A DNA stretch of 64,000 bases from Siphlonurus alternatus (Eukaryota; Arthropoda; Insecta; Ephemeroptera; Siphlonuridae), in NCBI GenBank assembly GCA_949825025.1, contig OX463782.1, positions 26,748,773-26,812,772 on the forward strand. Direction: 5' to 3'. Position numbers and translations under genes: made by a program. Each line of letters opens with the position of its first letter. Position 1 is the stretch's first letter. Under the pieces are notes generated by a model. It saw only the letters and a list, made by a program, of their open reading frames with translations, made no database searches and had not been told where the DNA came from. Positions 1-12,773 of the stretch are shown here, piece by piece.

Positions 1-475
1 TAGAAGTAAGTTGAATGCTGTTGGTATGAGTTTTTTAAGGAATATGTGTGGTAAAACTAGGATGGATAGAGTGAGAAACACATGGGTGATGAATGAGTGT
101 GGAGTGAAAGAAAGCGTAATTGACAAGTATGAACGAAGTACACTACGTTGGTTTGGACATGTTGAGAGAATGGGTGATGAACGAATTGCAAAACAGGTGT
201 TTAAAGGTAGTGTACAAGGCATGAAAGGATTAGGTATAGACCTAAAAAGGTTTGGTTGGATATGTGATTGCAGAATGTTTGAAGAACAGAAGTGTTAAAA
301 GTACACAGTGTAATAGAGAGTGCAGAAGGCAAAAGAGTGTAATGAGTATTTCTGAAGCAAGTGGAGTATGCAAGAATCGAGTGCTTTGGAGGGCAATTTG
401 AAGATGGCTGAGGTAATAATGCTGCTGGCTTACCCCGTAAAGGGATATGGCGTCATGTTATGTATGTATGTTATT
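1..475 (+). mobile_element. Non-LTR retrotransposon 3' fragment
   Basis: The 95-codon open frame at 11-298 has the look of the C-terminal tail of a LINE reverse transcriptase: a block RNMCGKTRMDRVRN is followed by LRWFGHVERMGDERIAKQV, the post-RT region seen in many invertebrate non-LTR elements. The frame closes near 296 and the sequence then runs into a TATG-rich stretch near 455-475, as at a LINE 3' end. No RT catalytic core is present, because the body would lie before the window start. It differs from the two CR1/L2-like LINEs elsewhere in this window. It lies downstream of the last visible GTF3C1 exon, on the opposite strand, and so probably sits in that gene's next intron. Confidence 0.6.
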
Positions 476-668
476 TTATTGCTTCAATTTTGATTGTACA
501 TTAAAATAAAAGCACATACAGTATATTATCTATAAGTTTAGATAATATATATTGATTTAATAAGGGTATAAAAAGTTATTGCAATTTTTATTATCTTGTT
601 GGATAACACTATTAAGGTTATAAAATATCAGTTACTCCTGCAGTGATAATTATTTTCAAAGGACTCAC

Positions 669-3600
669 CTCCAGCAACTCGAAGGTGTGGAAGGGCTGCA
701 GGGCTGGGCAGAAGCGCTGCTGCAGGAGCTTCAGGGTGATTCCTGGGTGGTACAGCAGATGACAGAGGACAGCACCAAGCAGGCGGTCCAGCACACGACG
801 GTTCAGAGTACCATCAATCCTCACCCACGGACGTATTGCCACCAGCACCTTCTCCCCACAGCTGAGAACAAGCATCATATCATTTTTTGTTGAAGAAATT
901 TTGAATTAACTTTGCAATTATAGTTTGGCCAAACTCTATTATTTTACAATGTTACATACACCGTATATTTGTTCATTTGATAAATCGTGCAGACAGTTGG
1001 AAATGTGAACATTATCAAGTGTGATACACAATGTTTATATAGACTGCATGGATATATGTTTTGCAGGAAGTCTATTCTTGCTTTGAACCCCAAAATTTTA
1101 TTATTTAGAAACATATAGCCCACTTCCTATCTATACTGTATATTAGAAACACCAACACTAAACACTAAAATAAAAAAAAAAAAAAAAAAAAAAAAACGAA
1201 AAACGTTACATAATTAAGGTAGAGATAATGCCGAACAGCTGATTGACGTAATGCCCTTTGATTAACATGTAAATCTTAGCAAATTGACAAAAATTCTGAA
1301 ATTTTTTTGAGATGAAGCCATAGAAAAAATTTCAAAACGATTTAACAAGCCGAATTTTTTTTTAATTATTATTTTTTTTTTTTCAGCATAGGGCTTTCTC
1401 GTGGAGAGCCAAACTAAAAAATTAATTTAAAAAAATCGGCTCGTTAAATGTTTTTGAAACTTTTGCTATGGCTTTTAGGCACTAATATCTGCCTCTCAAA
1501 AAAAATTCAGAATTTTTGTCAATTTGCTAAGGTTTACATGTCAATCAAAGGGGATTACGTCGAACAGCTGTTCGACGTTACCCCTACCTTAAAATTAAGA
1601 AAATTATTGTTTCATTAATTACAATTTAAATCATGATCTTCAAACATTAAATTTTATTGTTCTCTCTAAAGTTATAAATAATAAAAATATTTTTTCCTTA
1701 CTTTTGTTCAAGTTGTTTTGAAACTTCTTCAGCTGTTTGCATGTTAGGAATTAAAGATCTACTGCAATCATTTACTTTTGTCACTCTGACTTTCTCTGCG
1801 ATGCTACTCATTCCTTGCTCAGTTTGCTCGACACCACTTTCTTCATCTTGGTGGTCAGGAAGGATCATCTCTGATTCTTCAGAGTCCCCGCTGGCACTGA
1901 GGTCTAGCATGACAGCATCCAGAGGTAGTTGGCTCTCTCGCTGCAGTCGTTTCACCTTAGCTGAGTTAATGAGCCACGCCTGCTTGTAGGACCAGTGGAC
2001 GTAGTGAAGCGTGGTCACTCCCGCCCGCAGTAGTATCCGCAGTGATGTCAGCAGCACCAGGTGAGAGGCCAGACTCATCGCACCAGAGCCCGAGCGGAAC
2101 CAGTCCTGCCAAATGACAGTCATACAATTAGAATTTTGTATAACACTGTATAGAGAATTCTAATATTACAATTAAGCTATACAAATGCATATTAGAATTT
2201 AAAAAAAAAATCTATTACAAACAAACAGACATTTAAGCACTCTGCAGTTTATAAAACCTAATTTATACTGTACCTAATGTTATGTTACTTTTCATCCATC
2301 TGTTCTCAATACCTCCCTGCAAGTTTGTTACTCACCCTGAGCAGGCTGGTGGTTGCCCCAAGCTGCTGGCGCTCTTTCACCACGGCTACCAGAGCGGCTG
2401 CGGTCTCAAGGTCTGCAGTGTTTGCCCCAAACTCCAAGTACTGCAGCTGTACCTCCTCCCAGGGGCAGCTCTCCCCCGTCACAATGCTGCGACTGTAACA
2501 AAAGATATCTCAACATCTTGCACAAACACAAGGTTCAGTCTTGTCAGTTTCTTGCTAGTTCAGTTGACATGAAGCTTAATTACAGAGCTAAAAATAGCCA
2601 CAATAACTTTTTATAAAACAGGATACAGTCAACCGGGGTAACTTTGAAAGCCCGGGGTAACTTTGAAAATGAGGAAAATAAAGATTTGTGATCTTTTATA
2701 GACCAATCTAATGTGTACACTGAAGTTTTTTCTCACTATATGGTAGGAACATGTTATTAGCTAATAGAGAAAAATAGATTTAAGGGTTGCAGTTGATAAA
2801 TTGGAGATAATTATTTTTTTTTACTGAAGAATGAAAAATGTGACCAAAATAAGAAGTCTGGAAATAAGCCATCCACAAGGTAAGCAAATACAAGTTAGAG
2901 CTTGTAATGCTATTCAGTGTTATATTTCAACCCTTCTTAACACATGTACCAAAGGATTTGAAATTTTTCCTGTAACTTTTTTTTTTATGAATTTTTACTT
3001 TCAATGGGGTAACATTGAAGGGCTCGGCGGGGTAACTTTGAAGGGCTTTAGAGAACATCACTATTTACTTGAATGAAGCTTTAAAAAGAATCTGATACAA
3101 AATTTAGTGCACAAATCATACTATATATCATTGCATCATACATTTCAATTAATTTTGAACTACTTTTTTCTCTTTTAAGTCCACCACAATGATTTTTAGC
3201 ACTTTATTCTGGTCCGGTACTCCGTGGCGGAGCCAGAAAAAAGTTCCAAAAAAAGTCTTCCATCTTTCAGAATGTTTCTCCCATGAGAAGTGAGTAGGGG
3301 AAAGTGAACCCACCCATTGCCCATGTATTTCTCTATGTACCACAACATCAATTGGGGGGGGGGGGGGGGGATTGTCTATGCCATTACCTGTAATTACCGG
3401 TACTGTACTATTGTTTGACATTAAAACTATATTTGTCTCATTTCATGCCTGAACATTTTTAAGACTCAGTTACTGTTAAATTAATTTATTAATTTTATGA
3501 TAAAGGTTAGAACAGAACTACAATCATACTAATTAAATTTTAATTTCAGACTCATTAAGAAATCTCTTACGGACTACCGGTAGGCCTGATTCGAGTACAG

Positions 3601-6600
3601 AAGAGATCAACAAATACAAAGAGTGTATACAATCAAGACTGCACTGATGAAAATTTAGACCTACCAGTAGGTCACCTAGCCATCCCCCCCCTCCCCCCCC
3701 CCCATGGAACCCCTTTTGCCTTCAAGTAGAACCAGGCAACCAAGCCACTGCCTCAAGTTATATTGCTCCTCGTCGGAGTATGAAAGTCAGAGTGAGTCCG
3801 CTAAAAGTTTTGGGATGGAGGGGTACAGGGACTTGAAGGAGCAGTGGGTGGGAGTTTTTTGAACTTAAGAACTATTCTAGAGGTGACCTAAACTATGGAC
3901 TCCCCCTCCCTCCCCTTTCCCCCTGTCTACAGGTTGCATCAGGTAAAAGTGTGTCTCCAGCACATTTCTCCAGGTCTGAAGTCAGAGTGAGTCAGCGGAG
4001 TCTGGTGGGGTTATGGAAGATGAAGGGGCAATGGGTGGTATATTTAGTTAACACGAATGATCCCAACCATGCATGACCCCTCCCCTCCCTTGCCTAAAGA
4101 TGGCACTAGGTAAGAGTGAAGTGTCGACATTCCTCGTCTGTTGCAAAGTCAAGAGTAAGTGATCAGAGTGTGAATGACAAAAAGAGCTCAAACAATGATG
4201 ACAAAAAATTACAAATGGGAATAACACAGATTATAGTGAAAAAAAAAAAAAAAAAAAAAAACATGACCCTGTCTACAACTGACAAGTGAGCTCGTCACTG
4301 GGATTAGCGACTTAGCGACGGAACTGAGGCTTCACCTCTGGAACTTATCTGCTTGTCAAGTTAAAGAAGATGTATTGTGATATTCAAAATGGTTCAACTA
4401 TATGTTCATAATTGAACAGCCAACTGACCAAGGACTTCAAGTTCTCTAGCTGTTAACCATCCGAATACTATTCCGGAAATGATGCCAGTTCAAGCCTGAA
4501 CATGAAGAGAAGAAATTTCTAAAAAGTTTCAACTTAACTTTTTAAATTCTTCTGCATTCTTATAAAATTATTAATGTTTGTAAACATATATGACACAATA
4601 TTATGTTCAGAGAGAGAAAAATAAATAAATAAAATGAATGTTTAAAATATTTGGAGGATTTTAATTAATTACTGTAATTAATTATCTAATTAACCTTTAA
4701 TTAACTGCAAATAATGGTTTAATATGATACTAAGTTACTGAAAAATATGTCCAGAACAGTAAATTACATGGTAGGACACATTAATAAAAAAATTACACTT
4801 TTAAGTTGCTTGAATATAAGTGTCCGCAAGGCCCTTCAATGTTACCCCATTGCCGGGGTAACTTTGAAGGGCTTGTTTTAATTTTTTTTTTCAGTTAATA
4901 ATTGGGGCAAAAAAATTTTACAAACATTTTTAGACATCTCTAGCTAAGTTACACAACTGGTAATTTTTTTATTTGCCAGATATTTTTTTTTTAAAAGTTA
5001 TGATCAGAAAGGTAGTAAAAACCCTTCAATGTTACCCCGGTTGACTGTAGAACCTTTACTTTGCCTGACTATATAACATTCAGATACATTTTTTTCCCCG
5101 TTTGATTATTACTACGATGGAATAACTTTCAAATTTTTTTGCAACTACTTTGACTACATACTTTTAATTTCGAGGGGGTATTCACACTATTCACTACTGG
5201 CACATGTAAGGAAGAGGGAAAGATGGGGGGGATTAGCTTTCTATTAAATATAACTGGACTTGTAAAATTAACCTTTTGACAGAGTTGATGATTGTTTTGA
5301 GCTGAGTCTCATCCAAGGGGAATTTATTCTGCTTGTACTTGCAGATCACCTCGCAGGGTTTCATGGCAAGTCTGGCTCTCTGGTCCTTGCCCTCATCTAC
5401 CCCTCGTTTGTCCTTCAGGTCATCTCGGGTAGCGTAGAATTCCATTCGAGCTGCCACATTGGCCCTGATGATGATATCTCTCTCTGTGAGGACTGGCGAT
5501 GCAACCTCTGGTGGAGGAATAGGGCGGGTAGGAGTTGCTGGTGTCACTGTAGCTTCTGATGCCTCAACACTAGGAGTCTGGATGGGAGGGTTTTGATCAG
5601 AAGATGATGCTTCCTCTAGTTTCTGACGCTTTACTGCAGGCTGCTCCTCGACCATGTTTGTTGTTTGTTCACCCTCGGCAGTGTCAGCTGGCTCATCTTC
5701 AATGTGACTCCTCTTAGATCCACGTTCACCTGCAGGACTCTCTTCTGAGACTTGTTGTGACATGGTCAGAGCCTCAGCTTTGGTCCAATCCTCCAGTTTG
5801 TCTGTGTTTTTCAGAACCTTTTCGTAAGCCTGAAAAGGTAAAAAATGTAAGACAATTCTCTTGACAAATTGCTTGAAATACTGTATTGCTAAATTGTACA
5901 GAAAGGGTGGAAATTAATTTACGGTATTTTTCACTTTAAATTATATGTATAATTAGACTACAATTAGGTTTTTAATATTAAAAATAAAATATGTCTGTTA
6001 CATACGTTCTTTAAGAGTATGTAGCTATGTAACAGAGGATTCATTTATTTAAAAATTGAATTGGCATGTTAGTTCTAACATTAAATTAAGGTAGAGATAA
6101 TACGGATCAGCTGGCCCAATGCTAAAAAATTCCCATTCATAAAAATTATGAAAAAAATTTAAAATGTTCTTCTCTACATCCCCTATCAGTAGGTAAAATA
6201 TCAGGTGTACAAAAACGAGCTAGTTTTCGAGTTATTAATTTTCAAAGTTGACCAATTTAACATGGAAGTCCCATTTCTCCATGTTAAATTCGTCAACTTT
6301 AAAAATTAATAACTCGAAAACTAGCTCGTTTTTGTATACCTGATATTTTATCTACTGATAGGGGATGTAGAGGAGAACATTTTAAATTTGTTTCATAATT
6401 TTTATGAATGGGATTTTTTTAGCATTGGGCCAGCTGATCCGTATTATCTCTATCTTAAGGTTAATTTTTTTTATGTATTTCTCATTAATTGAGACTTGAA
6501 TACCTGCTGCAGTCTTAGCTTCTCATCATCTGCAATGGTTGGGTCGAAGTCCAGCATGATGATCTGGTCAGGCATCTGGAGTCTCATCTCTATTAGTCCT

Positions 6601-8226
6601 GCAGCGATACCCTCGAACAGGGTTGCCGTCCTGCCCCCGGTCTCCGCAATCAAGTTCATGCTGATCCCAGAGTTCCCCACCTCCTTGAATCGCTTGAGAA
6701 TGCCCCAAGCTTCGTGGTAAGTCTCGTACTGGTACTTAGACTGAATCATGTGGAAGTAATACATGGCCAGCTGGAAGGGAGTGGACGTGAGAGGCAGTTG
6801 ATTGTTTCTGTGCTTTAGAGATCGAGAAAAAAGTTTCTTAGAGGAAACCATCTGATCTGTTCGTAACTTATTAATAGCTGCTCGAAGCCACTTGTCAGGG
6901 TATTGTTGGTAAACATTCAATAGTTGGAATGAGTAGTTTGTCTTGTCTGCAGAAGTGCCGAGAGAGCTCTGTAGAAACAAATAAAAAATAAATTTTATTA
7001 CCTTTTAAAAGGAAACAAATTTTACAATATTTTCAACCACACAAACTCAAGGAGGTTACATTTTATTGATTTTGTTCTTATAAGTATGAACTATACTTGA
7101 TGCAGTGGTTAATAAATATTTTAAAGTGTGTGTGTGTGTGTGTTTATTACCATGCAGCATTTTACTATGTATTAATTTTGAACAGAGGGTGTATTAATAA
7201 TAATTATTGAAAATAAAAGAAGACTTGAACAATAAAAAAATGACATAAACTTGAGAGCATCATACTTACGAAGATGAGGGTGATGATGGTGTTGAAGTAC
7301 ACTTGCTCGAGGGTTGTTGGCTCAGAGTACTTGCCACGCTGACGAAGACTTAGATATGGGTTCACTACACTGAAGCGAGCGTGGAACTCCTCAAGGGTGT
7401 CCGGAATGGGCGTGTCCAGGAACATGTCCTCGGGAACTGAGCGATACTTCTCTTTGAGCATGTCAACCAGCTCCTCAAAGCCTCCGTCCATTTCTACTTC
7501 AAACTTATCTTGACTCAGCTTGCGAGCACGTAAGTTCTGCTGGAAGTTCTGGAAGGAAACACAAATTGTGTGATGTTAGTGACAGTATTATATTATATTG
7601 GATGTTTTCACTTTTCAATATAAATTCATTAAACTCATTAAATAAATACGAATTAACATGAAACTTATAAACATATTTGCTTCTTACCCAGAACCTCTCC
7701 AGAATAACAGGATCTTGTCTAGACTCCTCGAGGCACATTGCGATGTCCAGCTGAGCACTCTCTGAGCGGTTGTACAGGTAGTTCATCCTACGAAGACACT
7801 GATCACTCTTCTTCTGCTTGGCTGAGGGAACACACTTGTGCAGCACATGTGCCACAAGTGTCCCCTTGATTGTTGTCTTGCAAGAGTCCTGTGTCAGGAA
7901 GATGCCCGCCACTTTGCAGAGGATTAAGTACACATCTTCCTCTGGAGTCCATGAGACCCGCCTGTAGACAGGAAAACACCAATCAAATATAAATAATGTA
8001 TTGTTTAGAATTTCAAATCTGAAATTCTGGGTCATAACGTACAGTAAAAGCTATAAAAAAAAAGCAAGATGAAAAAAGAAAACAACAGATTTCAGTGCAT
8101 ATATATATAATATACAAGCAATGCATGTACAGCAGTTGATACAAGTAATTATAGTTCCAATCAAAGTTGGACTGTCTATGAAGATTAATTTTAAATTACT
8201 GCACTTAATTCCAAATTAGCACTAAA

Positions 8227-8262
<36 letters not shown>

Positions 8263-11200
8263 ATACTACGGGTAGAATACTTTTCATTTTAAATCAAGGC
8301 AATGGTTCATTATCATAATGGAGTACATTAATACTACACTCACCCTCTGTAGAAATGCTGAATGCCTAATTCCTCCTCAACTTTTTTCTTGTAACGAGCT
8401 TTATGAATCTGCCTTTTCTTTATTCTATTCTGGCCTGGTCGAGGTCGAGGTAGGAATGTAGGTTTCTTCTTGATACCACTTGGCCCTGGTTTTGGTGCCT
8501 CTGGTGTGTCCTCAAACTCCAAGACCTTCTTACTATTTCTAATATTTTTCTTCACTTCACCCTCCTTCTCATCGTCAATGGTTTCTGTTTCCTCTTCTTC
8601 AACCATCTCTTTTGGTGCAGTCATATCTCCTTCCCATGACATAGTGTTAGGAATTTGTTCTTTAAGAATCTGGCTTGAGTTAAGGACCAAGTACTTGCTA
8701 CACCAATTACGTTTTAGATGAGCAAAGAAGGCAGAATCAAGTCCTGAGGCACCCAGCTGATCACCAGGGATAGTTCCTTCATCATATATCAATGCTTGAA
8801 CAGGGGTGCGGACTTTGCAAGCCTCCTGCATTGCAGGTTTGTTCTCCAAGTTCTCCAGGACTATTTCTTTACCCTCTTGTCCTGCCTTGCCACCTAACTG
8901 AGTACACACAGAGGTTGTGAAGAGATCACACCAATACTTGTCAACGTCCTGGGTTGATGAGAAAATGTAGGACTTCTGTTCATATGTTCTGTCAGTTGAT
9001 ATTTGGAAATATCCAACTTTAGATGGTGTTGTGTCCACGATGGTAGCTTTTTTGTTGAGATAAACAAAAAGCTGAAAACATTACAATTGAGCATGAATTA
9101 AAAACAATTACACCTTGTATATCACTACAAGTAATTTTGATTCATCTTTACCTGGTCTTTCTCCTTGAGCCTCTGAGGACCGAACTGCAGCAGTCCCATG
9201 AAGCAGAGTCTCTGTGCTGTCTCAAAGAGGGTGAAGAGAAACTTTCTCCTGGCCAGCAGGTTGCTACGGATGAAGCGCGGGAGGTTTCCTAGCAAGTAGT
9301 GCTGCTTAATGGGGTGACTCATGTATGCATCCAGCCCTGGGATTACGTAACGCACCCACATGATACGTACAAACACAGATAGAGGGATACGAAGTACCAC
9401 GTCACACAATATGGTCCATCCATCAGGCCAGCCTGAGAAATAAAGCATATTTATTAATTTAGGTTTCAAATTAAGGACAAATTTTTTCATTAATACTGTA
9501 TGTGAATGCAAATGAAATAACATGATTTCTCATAATCAACACCCACCTTCATGCTTTGGCAGAGGTGGGACAAACATCTTCCAGTCTACAGCATCAGCAT
9601 AGTAGATACGAGGCAGGTCATCTGGTACCTTGTGTCCCATTGCCTGCAGCTTGAGGACTGCCTCTTCCTGGTCGGTGTCTACGTTCCCCAGGTAGCACCG
9701 ACTCAGGTAGAACAGCAGCTTGTGCAGCAGACGCATGCGCACGAACTTAGGACAGTGCCCATAGCGATTACACAGCTCCTGTGGTAGGCAAAAACAAGCA
9801 GTTCTTGAGATAACATACTGTATTCGAACATACCAGAACCTTTTTTTTATTAATCTGTATATGTATTCAGCAATAGATTTAGCAGCATTCAATTACTGTA
9901 TGGTAATAATTAACAAATATCATGTAGAAGAAAAAGAAAAAAAAAAGAAGAAGTCAAGAACATCACATATTTCAGAGCTTAAAAAAAGAGACAGTAGAAC
10001 AATGGAATCGGTATAAAATAAGGCTCAAAATTGCGCTCACCTGAAAGAGCAGAGAGCTCATTATTGCAATGAAATCGTGGAGCAGATAGCTCATTATTGC
10101 GGAAGAGGGACGAAATGCCATTGAAATGTGAAGACAAAGAAAGACGTTAAATTTGATAAGGAAGAGCTCAAGTTTGTGGAATTGGTTGTTGACTCCTTGA
10201 TTTGATTGCAAACAAGCATCTTCAGCTTAAACTCTCCCAAAACAAAATTCCATATCCTTTCTTACCCTCTTGAGAGGCTTGACGTTGACTGCCGTGTTGT
10301 TGGCCTCTTTGTTGAGCTTCTGGATCTCCTGCACACTAAGGATGATGCTGTCTTGGTCCAGCAGAGGATCGCCCTGAGTGCGCACCACTACTGGTGGCTT
10401 CACCTCGGGTACGTTAAACACTCGGAACTTGGCCTGCTCAATGGCACACTGAATGGACGAGTGGTCTGAAAGAAGTTTTTTTTTTTTAACAAGAGCAACA
10501 AAAGAAAATTATAGGGAGTAAGATGCAATTTAAGTTTCTTTTAAAATATTTTTTTTAAACAATTACCTTTATTAATATCAGGACTACAGACAAATGTCAA
10601 TGTTCTCTTTTTATCATCAGATTTGATAACTGCTTTGAACAATTTGACACATCTCTCTCTTTGCAGTTTTCCAATCAGTCGATAAAGACTCTTTCTGTCC
10701 ACTCTGTATTCATATCCCTCCTCCTTCTCTTCTTCTTGAATCAGCTAGAACATTTGAACCAAAATAGATTACAGTACTTTAAAAAAAATATTGCATTATA
10801 AATATGTATTGATGCACTTAATAATTCTAATTGATTGGTTGGTATTTTGGGGCAAGTGACACATTTTTTCATGTATGCCCCCACTTGATAATTCTGTTGA
10901 ATATTATTTTGAAGGTAGCTATCGCAGGTACTGACCTTGTAAAATTTGCTGATGTCATCAATGACCTTGGACTTGAGCACCTCTGCCAGGATGATGTTGA
11001 TACGACGAAGGATTCGGTAGGTCATTAAAGACTCATCCTCCACTGTTGACGACAAGTTACTGTGACAACAAATTCATTCATTTAGAATACTGTATAAATA
11101 CATAATATTCTGGTTTATGAAGCTTTAATATGTATGGAATTAAAAAAATAATAAAATACACTACACGGTTATGAAAATTTCTAAGCAATGTACATAAATC

Positions 11201-12698
11201 AAACCTAAAAATGAAGTTGAATTTTGTTTCTGCAAGAAAACTCTAAAAGAGTATGTGTGTATCATCTGAAATTATAAGGTTAGAACTGTTGAAAGTACAG
11301 TGCAGTATGTACAGTATTTATAAAGGTTTTTAATGTTATTGTAGGCAACAAAAATACATAAATGAAATTGAAATGAGATGAACTTGAATTGAATATGATT
11401 ACCTTCCAGCTAACACAGAGTCTGAGGTATTGAGAGGGTCGACCTGGTCATCTGGATTTATTTCTACATACTCAGAGGCCTCCAGAATGGTCTCTCTTGG
11501 CACAGACTGACTGGTGCTCGGGATTGGCTGCTCTGACAAAACCTCAGTGTCGACAGGAGGCTGTGCTCCAGGTAACTCCTCAGCTTCCTCTCTCAGGTAT
11601 CTGATCATCAAGTTGGGGTTTCGAGCATCACGAGACAGAAGCTTTTCAAGAATCTTTGAGTCACCAACCAATTCCACAAACTTGAGCTTTTCCTTCTCAA
11701 ATTTCATGTCTTTCATTTGGAGTCTTATAGCAAAATACCTGGATAAAATTAAAAATGAGTTGCTGGCAGAACATTGAGCAGAATTAATTGCAATACTCTA
11801 TTTTTAAGTTCAAAATTATATAATTTTATACTCATTTCTATTGTTTTTTTAATTATAAAATGCATACATTCATACATTAATTGTACCGAACAGTAATTAA
11901 TTTTAAATGCCTCAGTTTAACAAACTCAAAGAACAATAAAGTCTGCTCTAAGAATTTAAATGTACTAATTGGTCATACTTGGCAACTCTCTGGCGACCAA
12001 CATCCTGCATCTTGACAGAGACGCTTCCTTCCTTCAGCAGTTGACGGCATGTGAGGCGACGGTCTAGCCTTCCAAGTCCCAGCAGTTTGCCCACACTAGA
12101 CTGGGACATGCCCTCAGGACCAGCATTCTCTATGGCACGGTATGCCTGGTGCATCACCGTGCGCTCCAGGGTGCGGTGGGACATGTCCAAGAAGCCTGTA
12201 TACACATTACATTTATATATTTATAATACTATTTTACCTTGCTAATTGTGGTACAGTACTGATATTAAATTTAAAAATACTGTAAAAATTGTATGTTATA
12301 TGTATGTACTTGACAATTATTTCGAAGCTAAGCAGGATACTTGAACAAAATTTTAAATGTAAAGATTTTTTTTTAAATGTAGTATCGACCTCAAAATTTT
12401 TTATAGCAGAAATGGATAGAGGATGAAAAGTTATGTTACTCTGATTTTTTTCAGATTTTTTAGGGACCGGGAAGTATTGCTAAAAATTTTTGGCGAGGTC
12501 GGGTTCGAATCCACGTCCCTTTTGGGTCCTATCTTTTATTAAGAGAGGCGGCAAGAGGCGGCACTTTTTCTGCACTTTCAATAATTTTTAAAAAATAGAT
12601 GCCGGGCTCTAAAAAATCTGAAAAAAATCAGAGTAGCATAACTTTGCACCCTCTATCCATTTTTGCAATTAAAAAAAATTGAGGTCGGTACTTCATTA

Positions 12699-12773
<75 letters not shown>

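Noticed and set aside
3149..3421. 90-codon minus-strand frame with a proline run
   Set aside because: The proline run is a poly-G tract inside the pogo-like element; no known protein features.
9972..10211. 79-codon minus-strand frame between GTF3C1 exons 11 and 12
   Set aside because: Exons 11 and 12 join in phase without it, and its sequence has no counterpart in GTF3C1; it is intronic.
12481..12530. Possible tRNA gene or SINE because of the B box
   Set aside because: No A box at proper spacing and no cloverleaf can be drawn; only the B-box word is present.
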